A stretch of 64,000 nt of DNA from Tabrizicola_A sp965284335 (GTDB lineage Bacteria; Pseudomonadota; Alphaproteobacteria; Rhodobacterales; Rhodobacteraceae): NCBI RefSeq assembly GCF_965284335.1, contig NZ_OZ260076.1; one strand, written 5' to 3'. Under the pieces are notes generated by a model. That model was not told the DNA's origin, made no database searches, and saw nothing but the letters and a program-made list of their open reading frames with translations. Position numbers and translations under genes: made by a program. Below, in pieces: positions 39,795 to 48,769 of this stretch. The first letter of the stretch is position 1. Every line of letters begins with the position of its first letter.

Positions 39795-41465
39795 TCAGCG
39801 TTCGCGGTGGGTGCGGGCCAAAAGCGCGACGGCGGCCAGCCCGAGGGCGGTCACCACCAAGGCGGCGGGTGCGGCCTCGGTCAGACGCTCAAGGCTGGCC
39901 AGTTCATAGACCCGCGTGGACAGGGTGTTAAAGTTGAAGGGGCGCAGCAAAAGTGTGGCGGGCAATTCCTTGACGCAATCGACAAAGACCACCAAGAGCG
40001 CCGAGGCGACCGAGCCGCGCATCAAGGGCAGATAGAGCCTGCGCAAGGTGCCCCCTGTCCCCTCGCCCAAGCTGCGCGCGGCCATGGGCAGGCTGGGCGA
40101 GATGCGGCCAAAGGCCGAATCCACTGCGCCTTGGGCGATCCCGAAAAACCGCACCACATAGGCCAGAACAATCGCGGCGGCTGTGCCTGTCAGCAACAGG
40201 CCCGGATCGTGGCCTGTGATGGCCAAAATGGCATCGGCGACGCGATGATCCAAAGCGGCCAGCGGCACCAAGATGCCGACCGCCAGCACCGCGCCGGGGG
40301 CGGCATAGCCCAGCATGGTGACCGGAAGGATCATTCGCGCCAGCCCCCGCCCTGCCAGCCGCACGCCGTAAACCAAAAAGAGCGCCGCCCCCACCGTCAG
40401 CAAGGCCGCCGCACCGCCAACGATCAGCGTGTTCAGCGCGGCCTTTGTCAAACCCGGCGCGATCCAAACCTCGGGGCGGTCGAAGGCATGCGAGAGCATC
40501 ACCGCGACAGGCAGCACAAAGCCAATTGCAAAGGGCAAAAAGCACAAGCCAAAGGCCAGTGCCGCGCGCCATCCTGTCAGAGTCTGTGGCTCAATCGGGC
40601 GCGAATGGCGGGCTGGTCGGTGAAAGCGGGCATTGCGGCGGCTGATCCGCTCCATCGAGACCAGAACCAAGATCAGCATCATAATGACACCGGCAATCTG
40701 CGCCGCACCGCCTGCGTTGCTGCCGTTGAGCCATGTGGAAAACACCCCTGTGGTCAGGGTTTGCACGCCAAAATGCGCGACCGTTCCGTAATCGGCCACC
40801 GTCTCCATCAGCGCCAGCGCCACACCTGCGGCAATTGCCGGTCGCGCCAAGGGCAGGCCCAACCGCCAAAACAGCCCCCAGCCCCCCGTGCCAAGGGCGC
40901 GCGCCACCTCATAAACCCCGCCCGACTGCTCGCGCAGGGCCTGACGGGTTAGAAGGTAGACGTAAGGATAAAGCGCTGCCGACAGCACAAGGATCGCCGC
41001 CCAAGTGCTGCGGGTTTCGGGAAACCAGTAATCGCGCGAATCCTGCCAGCCAAAGGTGGCGCGCAGGCTGGTTTGCAAAGGCCCGGCGTAATCCAGAAAA
41101 TCCACCAAAGCATAAGCCCCGACATAGGCCGGCAGCGCCAACGGGAACAACAGCGCATGCACAAGCCAGCGCCTCCCGGCAAAACGATACATGGTGACAA
41201 GCCAAGCCGCCCCCGTCCCAACCGCCGCCGTGACAAGGCCGACCCCCGCCATCATTACCAAGGTGGTGGTCAGATAGCGCGGCATCACCGTGGCCATCAG
41301 ATGCGGCCAGATGTTTTCGGTCGGGTTCAGCGCAAGCCACAAGACCGACAGCATCGGCCCCACCACCACCGCCACAATCACAACAGAGGCCAGCGTCCAG
41401 CCGTTGGGCCAAAGCCCTGCCATCCCTATCCGACTGTTTTTCTCGGCGATCATGCGGCCGGACAT
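39795..41465 (-). CDS. Iron(III)-type ABC transporter permease
   Basis: A 556-residue inner-membrane protein of the FbpB/SfuB type, in which two permease halves are fused. Hydrophobic segments are spread over the whole length and two EAA-like loops are visible (VYEVARALGTGGWGLFWRLGLPLARPAI at about 190 and MAARSLGEGTGGTLRRLYLPLMRGSV at about 455). It would pass ferric iron, or a similar substrate, from a periplasmic binding protein into the cell. The binding protein and ATPase genes are not adjacent. Start: 41465 or the in-frame ATG at 41453; neither has a clear Shine-Dalgarno. Confidence 0.88.
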   Translation of the reverse strand: MSGRMIAEKNSRIGMAGLWPNGWTLASVVIVAVVVGPMLSVLWLALNPTENIWPHLMATVMPRYLTTTLVMMAGVGLVTAAVGTGAAWLVTMYRFAGRRWLVHALLFPLALPAYVGAYALVDFLDYAGPLQTSLRATFGWQDSRDYWFPETRSTWAAILVLSAALYPYVYLLTRQALREQSGGVYEVARALGTGGWGLFWRLGLPLARPAIAAGVALALMETVADYGTVAHFGVQTLTTGVFSTWLNGSNAGGAAQIAGVIMMLILVLVSMERISRRNARFHRPARHSRPIEPQTLTGWRAALAFGLCFLPFAIGFVLPVAVMLSHAFDRPEVWIAPGLTKAALNTLIVGGAAALLTVGAALFLVYGVRLAGRGLARMILPVTMLGYAAPGAVLAVGILVPLAALDHRVADAILAITGHDPGLLLTGTAAAIVLAYVVRFFGIAQGAVDSAFGRISPSLPMAARSLGEGTGGTLRRLYLPLMRGSVASALLVVFVDCVKELPATLLLRPFNFNTLSTRVYELASLERLTEAAPAALVVTALGLAAVALLARTHRER

Positions 41466-41542
41466 AGTGGAAAGCGGTTTCCCTGTCCAGAAAAGCCATT
41501 ATAGTCGCGGCATAGAAAAACAAATTTCAGGCCGAGTAGATT

Positions 41543-42415
41543 ATGCGGATCGCCTACCACCTTGGCGCACATTTCACCGATGATGAGCGGCTGTTGCGCT
41601 GCCTTTTGAAAAATCGCGATGTGTTGATGCAGCACGAAATTGTTGTGCCCGGCCCCAAGCGCTATCGCACGCTTCTGCGCGAGACGGCGACAAAGCTAAA
41701 GGGGCAGACGGCCTCGGTGGATGAACAGGCGCTGATCTTGGAACAGATCATGGAAGAGGACCGCGCCCGGCGTTTGGTTCTGTCATGGGACAGTTTTCTG
41801 TCTTTGCCGAATTATGTGTTGAAAGACCGCCTTTATCCCGCCGCAGGCGAGCGGGTGCGCGCCTTTTGCCAGATTTTTCCCGAGATCGAGGCGGAATTTC
41901 ATCTGGCAATTCGCAATCCGGCGTCGTTTCTGCCGCTTTTGTTTGAAAAGCTGCAACCGGCCAGCTATCGGGAGTTTCTGGCCGGGGCCGATCCTTTGTA
42001 TCTGAACTGGTCTGATCTCTTGGAACGGATTTTGGATGCCAATCCCGATGTGCCACTGACAATCTGGTGTGACGAAGACACGCCCTTGGTCTGGCCCGAG
42101 GTGCTGCGGGCGGTCTCTGGCCTGCCCGCCGAGGTGGCCTTGCAGGGCGAAGAGGATCTTTTGGGCAGCCTGATGTCAGTGGAAGGCATGACGCGGATGC
42201 ATGCCTATATGGCCAGCCATCCCCCGCAAAGCGTGGCGCAGCGACGCAAGATCGTTTCGGCATTTTTGGACAAATTCGCCCTGGCTGAGCGTATCGAACA
42301 AGACATCGACATGCCCGACTGGACCGCCGATATGGTGGCCGAGATGACCGAGCTTTACGAAGAAGATATCGCGCGGATTGCGCAGATGGGTGAAATCACC
42401 TTTCTGGCGCCGTGA
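41543..42415 (+). CDS. Conserved hypothetical protein, sulfotransferase-like start
   Basis: A 290-residue soluble protein without signal or membrane segments. It opens with RIAYHLGAHFTDDERLLRCLLKNR, which recalls the nucleotide-binding beginning of sulfotransferase-like proteins in Roseobacter-group genomes, followed by VPGPKRYRTLLRE. The rest is helical and acidic. I do not recognise a catalytic motif. It is divergent from the iron ABC permease and ends in a GC-rich hairpin (42403-42426) spanning its stop codon. Confidence 0.65.
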   Translation: MRIAYHLGAHFTDDERLLRCLLKNRDVLMQHEIVVPGPKRYRTLLRETATKLKGQTASVDEQALILEQIMEEDRARRLVLSWDSFLSLPNYVLKDRLYPAAGERVRAFCQIFPEIEAEFHLAIRNPASFLPLLFEKLQPASYREFLAGADPLYLNWSDLLERILDANPDVPLTIWCDEDTPLVWPEVLRAVSGLPAEVALQGEEDLLGSLMSVEGMTRMHAYMASHPPQSVAQRRKIVSAFLDKFALAERIEQDIDMPDWTADMVAEMTELYEEDIARIAQMGEITFLAP

Positions 42416-42433
42416 CGGGCGCCAGACCGGGCG

Positions 42434-42688
42434 TTACGACATGCCGAGTGCGGCTTTATACATGTCCAAAACCGCCTCTTCCTCAGCGATTTCATCGGGC
42501 TTGCGTTTGCGCAGCGCAATGACCTTTTTCATCACCTTGGTGTCATACCCACGGCCCTTGGCCTCGGCCATCAGCTCTTTTTGCTGTTCGGTGACGTCTT
42601 TTTTCTCGGATTCAAGCTGCTCGAACCGTTCAATGAACTGGCGCAGCTCGTCGGCGGTCACGTTATAGGCGTCGTTGGCATCGCTCAT
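42434..42688 (-). CDS. DUF2312 (UPF0335) protein, GapR-like
   Basis: An 84-residue helical protein: DELRQFIERFEQLESEKKDV followed by EAKGRGYDTKVMKKVIALRKR and a short acidic tail. This is the DUF2312 family, to which Caulobacter GapR belongs, a nucleoid protein that binds overtwisted AT-rich DNA ahead of replication and transcription. The function is inferred from the family. The second of two adjacent ATGs is used. Monocistronic. Confidence 0.88.
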   Translation of the reverse strand: MSDANDAYNVTADELRQFIERFEQLESEKKDVTEQQKELMAEAKGRGYDTKVMKKVIALRKRKPDEIAEEEAVLDMYKAALGMS

Positions 42689-42830
42689 CATCGGTCTCGC
42701 ATCTTGTGCACGGGTTTGGCCCTACCTAGCCCAAGCCGGGCGCGGGGTGCAAGTCTTGATGGCGGCATAGGCATGAATAGGCTTTTTCTTTTTAAATCAA
42801 TCTATTGCACGCCACACTGATCATGCAACA

Positions 42831-43949
42831 TTAACTCCTGCTGCGCAGGGCGTCGGTCAGCACGGCCATCACCAGATCTCCGGGCACATCCTCGGCCACA
42901 AAGGCCGACCCGATCCCGCGCGCCAAGATAAAGCGCAGGCGGCCATCGACCACTTTTTTGTCTTGCCCCATCAGCGCCAAAAGCCCCGCCGCATCGGGCA
43001 GATCGCCCGCAATATCGGCCAAATCCACCTTTGTGCCCATGGCGCGCAGATGTGCGCGCACGCGGCTGGGGGCTTCTTGCGAACACAGCCCCATTCGCTG
43101 GCTAAGTTCAAAGGCCAAGGCACAGCCGATCGCCACGCCCTCACCGTGCAGCAAGCGGTCGGAATAGCCCGTGGCCTTTTCCAGCGCGTGACAGAAGGTA
43201 TGGCCAAGGTTCAAAAGCGCCCGCTCGCCCTCTTCGGTCTCATCCCGGCTGACGATCCCGGCCTTCATCTCGACCGAGCGTTTCACCGCATATTGACGCC
43301 GCGCCATGTCGCCCGCGGCCATGGCAGGCCCATTGGCCTCAAGCCATTCAAAAAAGGCCGCATCCCCCAAAAGCCCGTATTTCACCACCTCGCCATAGCC
43401 CGCCAAAAAATCGCGAGGTTGCAGGGTGTTCAGGACGGACACATCGGCCAAGACCAAAGATGGCTGATGAAAAGCCCCGATCAGGTTTTTGCCTTGGGCG
43501 GTGTTGATCCCGGTCTTGCCGCCGACGCTGCTGTCGACTTGCGCCAAAAGCGTGGTGGGGATCTGCACAAAGCGCACGCCCCGGCGCAAGGTGGCGCAGG
43601 CAAAGCCCGCCAAATCGCCCACAACCCCGCCGCCAAAGGCGATGACGATGTCACGGCGTTCGATCTTTTGTTCCAAAAGCCATTCGGAACAACGGGCATA
43701 TTGCTCCCAGCCCTTTGACGCCTCACCGGGCGGCACCGACAGGGCGGCCATGGCGATGCCTTCCGCCTCTAGTGCTTCGGCCAAGGCGACAAGGTGATGG
43801 GCAGCCACCGTGTCATCGGTGATGACGGCCACGCGTTTGCGCCGGAGCAAAGGCGCAATCTCTGCCCCTGCCCGGCCGATCAGCCCCGCACCGATGCGCA
43901 CCTCATAGCTGCGCGCCCCAAGTGCGACGGGCACCACGTCGATTGTCAT
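42831..43949 (-). CDS. aroB: 3-dehydroquinate synthase
   Basis: A 372-residue enzyme of the shikimate pathway, converting DAHP to 3-dehydroquinate with NAD and zinc. The NAD-binding GGGVVGDLAGFACATLRRGV block is at about residues 105-125, FVQIPTTLLAQVDSSVGGKTGIN follows, and zinc ligands are in the GHTFCHALE and HGEGVAIG segments. Three bases separate it from the aroK stop; together they form an aroK-aroB operon. Confidence 0.97.
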   Translation of the reverse strand: MTIDVVPVALGARSYEVRIGAGLIGRAGAEIAPLLRRKRVAVITDDTVAAHHLVALAEALEAEGIAMAALSVPPGEASKGWEQYARCSEWLLEQKIERRDIVIAFGGGVVGDLAGFACATLRRGVRFVQIPTTLLAQVDSSVGGKTGINTAQGKNLIGAFHQPSLVLADVSVLNTLQPRDFLAGYGEVVKYGLLGDAAFFEWLEANGPAMAAGDMARRQYAVKRSVEMKAGIVSRDETEEGERALLNLGHTFCHALEKATGYSDRLLHGEGVAIGCALAFELSQRMGLCSQEAPSRVRAHLRAMGTKVDLADIAGDLPDAAGLLALMGQDKKVVDGRLRFILARGIGSAFVAEDVPGDLVMAVLTDALRSRS

Positions 43950-43952
43950 CCG

Positions 43953-44513
43953 TCAATCCCTTTCCAGAACGTCTGGCCGCGTGGCCAAAGCCTCGACCAC
44001 CCGCCGGGCCATATCATCGACCGACAGGTCGGGGGCTGACTGCACCGCGATATCGGCCAGTTGGTAAAACGGCAGCCGCGCCTCATAAAGCCCGCGCAAG
44101 GTTTCGCGCGGATTGGCGGTGCGCAAGAGGGGCCGCGTGGTTTTATGGCGCACGCGTTGCCACAAAAGATCAAGATCCGCGCGCAGCCAGACCGACACGC
44201 CTTTGCTGGCAATCAGGGCGCGATTTGCCTCTGCCAAAAAGGCCCCGCCGCCGGTGGACAGGATACAGGGCTCTGATGTCAAAAGCCGTGCGATCACCTC
44301 GGTTTCGCGGGCGCGAAAGAATGGCTCGCCGTCGCGTTCAAAGATTTCGGCAATCGAGCGATCAGCGGCACGCACGATCTCTTCATCCGAATCACGAAAC
44401 GGAACCCCCAAAAGCCGGGCCACGGCTGTGCCGACAGCGGTTTTTCCCGCCCCCATCATGCCCACCATCACCGCGGTTTTCTTCAGCCGCACCAGCTTCT
44501 CCCTTATCTGCAT
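43953..44513 (-). CDS. aroK: Shikimate kinase
   Basis: A 186-residue kinase that phosphorylates shikimate with ATP. Walker A GMMGAGKTAVG is at about residues 18-28; the substrate-binding DSDEEI (about 41), RARE (about 66) and STGGGAF (about 86) motifs follow, with the lid Arg in KTTRPLL. Start 44513 begins MQIREKLVRLKKTAVMVGMMG; an earlier in-frame ATG at 44639 would add 42 unrelated residues. First gene of the aroK-aroB operon. Confidence 0.95.
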   Translation of the reverse strand: MQIREKLVRLKKTAVMVGMMGAGKTAVGTAVARLLGVPFRDSDEEIVRAADRSIAEIFERDGEPFFRARETEVIARLLTSEPCILSTGGGAFLAEANRALIASKGVSVWLRADLDLLWQRVRHKTTRPLLRTANPRETLRGLYEARLPFYQLADIAVQSAPDLSVDDMARRVVEALATRPDVLERD

Positions 44514-44688
44514 GACATTTGGGCTACGCAAAGCCCCGCCGATCTGTAACTTTCTTCCCTGAATGGCGTGAACTTGCGCAAAATGCCATATATATTCGAC
44601 AGGCGAAGTGGGCGGCCTTTGGGCCACAAAACTTTGCAAGGATCAAAGACTACGCCCCGGCAAACCGGGGGGAAATGGCAGGCAGCAG

Positions 44689-44823
44689 ATGGCACGGCTT
44701 TTGAAACTGGTGGTGGTCTTGGCGGCCTTGGGATTTGCCGGGCTTGTCGGCTTTGCCTATCTCGGCGATCTGACGCCGCAGACGCAGGAAACGCGTCAGC
44801 CGGTCACGCTCGATGCCGGGTAA
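44689..44823 (+). CDS. Small membrane protein upstream of the xerD operon
   Basis: A 44-residue protein with one membrane helix (KLVVVLAALGFAGLVGFAYLG) and a short polar tail ending in PVTLDAG. It overlaps the next gene by 11 bases. The same small gene precedes a tetratricopeptide-like gene and xerD in other Rhodobacterales, from memory, so it is probably real. Function unknown. Confidence 0.6.
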   Translation: MARLLKLVVVLAALGFAGLVGFAYLGDLTPQTQETRQPVTLDAG

Positions 44824-46468
44824 CAGGATATCGCCTGCGCTATGTGTGGCTTTGGCGCTGGGGGGGCTGGTGCTGCCCGTGCCTTTGCGTGCCGAGACAG
44901 AGTTCAGGGGGCAAAACGCCCCCCTGTCGGCGATTGATTGGCTGTCGCAGCCGGTCACGGCCCCGGCCCAGACGGTGGTGGCACCCGGCAGTGGGGTGAC
45001 AGAGCTCGCAGCGCCAACGGCTGGGCTTGGCGGCGCGCCTTTGCAGCCGCAAAGAAATGAGCCCCCTGTCGCACAAACCGGCGCGCCTCCGGCCGATGTG
45101 GCGGTTTCGGTGCTGGATGGGCCTTCGCCCGATGCGGTGGGGTTGCTCAGCCCCGCGCAAACCGGTTTTCCCCATGCGCTTTGGGGGCTTGGCCTGACCA
45201 ACGAGGCGGCTGCGGCCTTGACGCGGGCCGATCCTGTGGGCTTGCCCGCCTTGCAGGCCCTTCTCAATACCTTGCTTTTGGCCGAGGCGCTGCCCCCGGC
45301 GGACAGCGGCCAAGAGGGCCGTTTGCTGATGGCGCGGGTCGACAAGCTTTTGGCGGTGGGCGCGCTGGATCAGGCGCAGGCTTTGCTTGAGGCCGCCCTG
45401 CCCGCCCGAACGCCAGAATTGTTTCGCCGCAGCTTTGATGTGGCGCTGTTGACCGGCCATGAGGATCGCGCCTGCGAGGCCCTGGCTGAGGCGCCGGATC
45501 TGGCCCCGACGCTGCCGACGCGGGTATTTTGCGTGGCGCGCCGGGGGGATTGGTCGGCCGCCGCGCTGACGCTGCGCACGGCGCAAGCGCTTGGCCATAT
45601 CAGCGCCACCGAAGATGTGTTGCTCACGCGGTTTTTGGACGCCGAAGCCTTTGAGGACGAGCCGCCGCCATCGCCGCCCAAACCCGTGACCCCGCTGATC
45701 TGGAAGCTTTACGAGGCGATTGGCGAGCCTTTGCCCTCCTCCACGCTGCCTTTGGCCTTTGCCCATGCGGATCTTTCCGAACGCGCTGGCTGGAAAGCCC
45801 AAGTCGAAGCGGCCGAGCGTTTGGCGCGCGCCGGGGCGATTTCGCCCAATCTGATGCTGGGCCTCTTTACCCAGCGCGAACCGGCCGCTTCGGGCGGGAT
45901 TTGGGACCGGATCGACGCCTTTCAGCGGTTTGAAGATGCCTTGCAGGCGGGAGATGTGGCGGCGGTGGAACAGCGCCTGCCGCTTGCCTATGCCAGGATG
46001 GCGGATGCCGAAATCGAAGTGCCCTTTGCCAGCCTGTTTGCCGAAGATCTGGCGCGCCTGCCGCTGAAGGGGGATGCGGCGCGCATTGCCTATGATCTGG
46101 GCCTGTTGTCGCCCGAGTTTTTGCGCCTGTCGGCCAGCCGCCATGCCCCGCAAGATTTGCGCGGCAAGTTTCTGGCCGGTCTTGCGCAGGGCAAGGTGCA
46201 GGGTTTGGCGCCGCCCGACAGCATGGCGCGCGCCATTCAGCCGGCTTTTGATGGCCGCGAGATCACGCTTTCAGCCGATGCGCGGCTTTTGTTGGCGCAA
46301 AACCGCATCGGCGAGGCGTTGATTCTGGCGATGGCGCGGATCGAGACGGGCCTGCATGGCGAGATGGGCAAATTGACCGAAGGCTTGGCCTTGCTGCGGC
46401 ATTTGGGGCTGGAAGACACCGCGCGGGCGACGGCCTTGCAATTGATGCTTTTGGAACGGCGGGGGTGA
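44813..46468 (+). CDS. Exported helical-repeat protein, function unknown
   Basis: A 551-residue protein with a signal peptide (about 1-28), a Pro/Ala/Gln-rich region (about 40-115) and a long alpha-helical, Ala/Leu-rich part (about 120-545) that looks like degenerate tetratricopeptide or similar repeats. No catalytic motif recognised. Its 3' end overlaps the xerD start region by a few bases. It may have an envelope role; nothing in the sequence is specific. Confidence 0.75.
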   Translation: MPGNRISPALCVALALGGLVLPVPLRAETEFRGQNAPLSAIDWLSQPVTAPAQTVVAPGSGVTELAAPTAGLGGAPLQPQRNEPPVAQTGAPPADVAVSVLDGPSPDAVGLLSPAQTGFPHALWGLGLTNEAAAALTRADPVGLPALQALLNTLLLAEALPPADSGQEGRLLMARVDKLLAVGALDQAQALLEAALPARTPELFRRSFDVALLTGHEDRACEALAEAPDLAPTLPTRVFCVARRGDWSAAALTLRTAQALGHISATEDVLLTRFLDAEAFEDEPPPSPPKPVTPLIWKLYEAIGEPLPSSTLPLAFAHADLSERAGWKAQVEAAERLARAGAISPNLMLGLFTQREPAASGGIWDRIDAFQRFEDALQAGDVAAVEQRLPLAYARMADAEIEVPFASLFAEDLARLPLKGDAARIAYDLGLLSPEFLRLSASRHAPQDLRGKFLAGLAQGKVQGLAPPDSMARAIQPAFDGREITLSADARLLLAQNRIGEALILAMARIETGLHGEMGKLTEGLALLRHLGLEDTARATALQLMLLERRG

Positions 46469-46470
46469 TC

Positions 46471-47427
46471 ATGCCCAAGCCTTCTGACACAGCCCCTTCT
46501 GACGCGCGCTGGATCTCGACCTTTCTTGACGCGCAAGCCGCTGAGGCCAATGCGGCACGCAACACGCTTTTGGCCTATGGCCGTGACCTTTTGGATTTTG
46601 CCAATTGGGTCAAGGGACAGTCATCCAGCTTTGCCAGCCTGCCGCGCGCTGCGGTGGAAGATTATCTGGTGTCCTGCGAGGCCGCCGGTCTGTCCAAAGC
46701 CACCCGCGCGCGGCGTTTGTCGGCGATCCGCCAGCTTTTTCGCTTTGCCCATGAGGAAGGTTGGCGCGCGGATAACCCGGCTTTGCGGATTACAGGCCCC
46801 GGGGCCAGCCAACGCCTGCCCAAGACGCTGACACATGACGAGGTTGACCGGCTTTTGGACGCCGCACGCAACAAGGGGCGCAGCCCGGCGGACCGTTTGC
46901 GCAACTCGGCCCTGATGGAGCTTTTATATGCCACGGGTTTGCGGGTGTCGGAATTGGTCGGCCTGCCGGTGGCCGCCGCGCGGGGCGAGCCCAAGATGAT
47001 TCTGGTGCGCGGCAAGGGGGGCAAGGAACGTATGGTGCCGCTGTCTTCGGCGGCGCGCGTGGCGTTGAACGATTGGCTGATCGCGCGCGACAGTGCCGAA
47101 GAGGCGCGTCGCAAAGCGGGCTTTGCCCCATCAAAGGCGCTTTTTCCCGGTCCGGGGGCGGATGGGCATCTGACACGGCAGCATTTTTATTTGCTGATCA
47201 AGGATATCGCCGTTTTGGCAGGCGTGGACCCGGCCAAGGTGACCCCCCACACGCTGCGCCATGCCTTTGCCACGCATCTCTTGGCTGGCGGGGCCGATCT
47301 GCGGGTGATCCAAACCCTTTTGGGCCACGCAGATGTTGCAACAACGGAAATTTACACGCATGTGCTGGATGATCAGCTGAAAGCGCTGGTGCTGACGCAC
47401 CATCCGCTTGCCAAACCGAAACTGTAA
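46471..47427 (+). CDS. xerD: Tyrosine recombinase XerD
   Basis: A 318-residue site-specific recombinase that resolves chromosome dimers at dif with its partner XerC. The N-terminal SAM-like core-binding domain is at about 15-100 and the catalytic domain at about 120-310. Catalytic residues: Arg in ATGLRVSELVGL, Lys in VRGKGGKERMVPL, His-x-x-Arg in PHTLRHAFATHLL, His in LLGHADVATT and Tyr in EIYTHV. Start: the ATG at 46471, or GTG 46465 overlapping the upstream stop. Confidence 0.95.
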   Translation: MPKPSDTAPSDARWISTFLDAQAAEANAARNTLLAYGRDLLDFANWVKGQSSSFASLPRAAVEDYLVSCEAAGLSKATRARRLSAIRQLFRFAHEEGWRADNPALRITGPGASQRLPKTLTHDEVDRLLDAARNKGRSPADRLRNSALMELLYATGLRVSELVGLPVAAARGEPKMILVRGKGGKERMVPLSSAARVALNDWLIARDSAEEARRKAGFAPSKALFPGPGADGHLTRQHFYLLIKDIAVLAGVDPAKVTPHTLRHAFATHLLAGGADLRVIQTLLGHADVATTEIYTHVLDDQLKALVLTHHPLAKPKL

Positions 47428-47440
47428 AGTGACCTGACCA

Positions 47441-48736
47441 ATGCCCGAGACCGCCGTTTTTGACACCGCCTTTTGGCTGACCGCCGCAGGAATTCTGTGC
47501 CTTTTGGTGGTGTCGGCCTTCTTTTCAGGATCTGAAACCGCGCTGACCGCATCGTCGCGGGGCAAGTTGAAGCAATTGGCCGACAAAGGATCATCCGGGG
47601 CCGAAGCCGCCATGAAGGTGACCGAGGACAGCGAGCGCATGATCGGCGCGCTTTTGTTGGGCAACAATATCGTCAATATTCTGGCCGCCTCGCTGGCCAC
47701 GGCTTTGTTGACCAAAGCCTTTGGCGACGGCGGCGTGGCGATGGCCACGGCGGTGATGACCACTTTGGTGCTGATCTTTGGCGAGGTGATGCCCAAGACG
47801 CTGGCCATCACCTTCCCCGAGGCTTTTGCCCAACGCGTGGCCCCGGTGATCCGCATCTTGATTTTGCTTTTCTCGCCGGTTGTCTCTTTGGTGCGGGCCT
47901 TGGTGCGCGTCTTGCTGGGCTTGGTCGGGGTTAAGGCCGACCCTGACAGCAAGATCCTTGCCTTGCGCGAAGAAATTGTGGGCGCGATTTCCTTGGGCCA
48001 TTCCGAAGGGGCGATGGAAAAGGAAGACCGCGACCGTCTTTTGGGCGCGCTGGATCTGGGTGACCGGACGGTGGATGAGATTATGAAACACCGCCGCCAG
48101 ATCGAATTGGTGGATGCCGATTTGCCGCCTGAAGCGCTGATTTCAGAGGTGCTGGCATCGGCCCATTCGCGCCTGCCGGTCTATCGCGGCGATGAAGAGA
48201 ATATTCTGGGCGTCATTCATGCCAAGGATCTTCTGCGCGAGGTGGACCGTCTGCGCCGGGCTGGGGAAGGTGTGGAAAACCTCGACATCGTGAAGGTGGC
48301 GATGAAGCCTTACTTCATTCCCGACACCACGACTTTGGACGAACAGATGCGCGAGTTTCTTAAGCGGCGCACGCATTTTGCCATTGTGGTGGACGAATAC
48401 GGCGCGATTCAGGGGTTGATCACGCTGGAAGACATCTTGGAAGAGATCGTGGGCGAGATCACCGATGAGTTTGACGTGGTGGCACGCGATTCAGGTTTGA
48501 CGCGCGACGAGACCGGGGCTTGGATTGTGGATGGTGCCATGACCATTCGCGATTTGAACCGCGCCACCGAATGGAACCTGCCCGATGACGAGGCCAATAC
48601 GATTGCCGGTCTTGTCATCCACGAGGCGCAGATGATCCCGGTTGAAGGCCAATCTTTCAGCTTTCATGGTTTTCGCTTTCAGGTGGCCCAGCGGCGTGAG
48701 AACCGGATCACCAAGCTGCGCATTCGCCCGGCCTAA
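47441..48736 (+). CDS. CNNM/CorC-type transporter-associated protein
   Basis: A 431-residue membrane protein: an N-terminal DUF21 (CNNM) domain with four hydrophobic segments (about 1-190), two CBS domains (about 205-325; VYRGDEENILGVIHAKDLL, VDEYGAIQGLITLEDILEEIVGEI), and a CorC_HlyC domain at the end (about 345-430). Family members are linked to magnesium and cobalt efflux or tolerance; direct transport is not proven. Thirteen bases after xerD, same direction. Confidence 0.92.
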   Translation: MPETAVFDTAFWLTAAGILCLLVVSAFFSGSETALTASSRGKLKQLADKGSSGAEAAMKVTEDSERMIGALLLGNNIVNILAASLATALLTKAFGDGGVAMATAVMTTLVLIFGEVMPKTLAITFPEAFAQRVAPVIRILILLFSPVVSLVRALVRVLLGLVGVKADPDSKILALREEIVGAISLGHSEGAMEKEDRDRLLGALDLGDRTVDEIMKHRRQIELVDADLPPEALISEVLASAHSRLPVYRGDEENILGVIHAKDLLREVDRLRRAGEGVENLDIVKVAMKPYFIPDTTTLDEQMREFLKRRTHFAIVVDEYGAIQGLITLEDILEEIVGEITDEFDVVARDSGLTRDETGAWIVDGAMTIRDLNRATEWNLPDDEANTIAGLVIHEAQMIPVEGQSFSFHGFRFQVAQRRENRITKLRIRPA

Positions 48737-48769
48737 GATTGGACGGGTCATGCGGCCCCAAGGATCGTA

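Noticed and set aside
42403..42426. A hairpin over the stop codon of the hypothetical gene at 41543
   Set aside because: A 9-bp perfect stem, but with no U tract on either side; not listed as a terminator.
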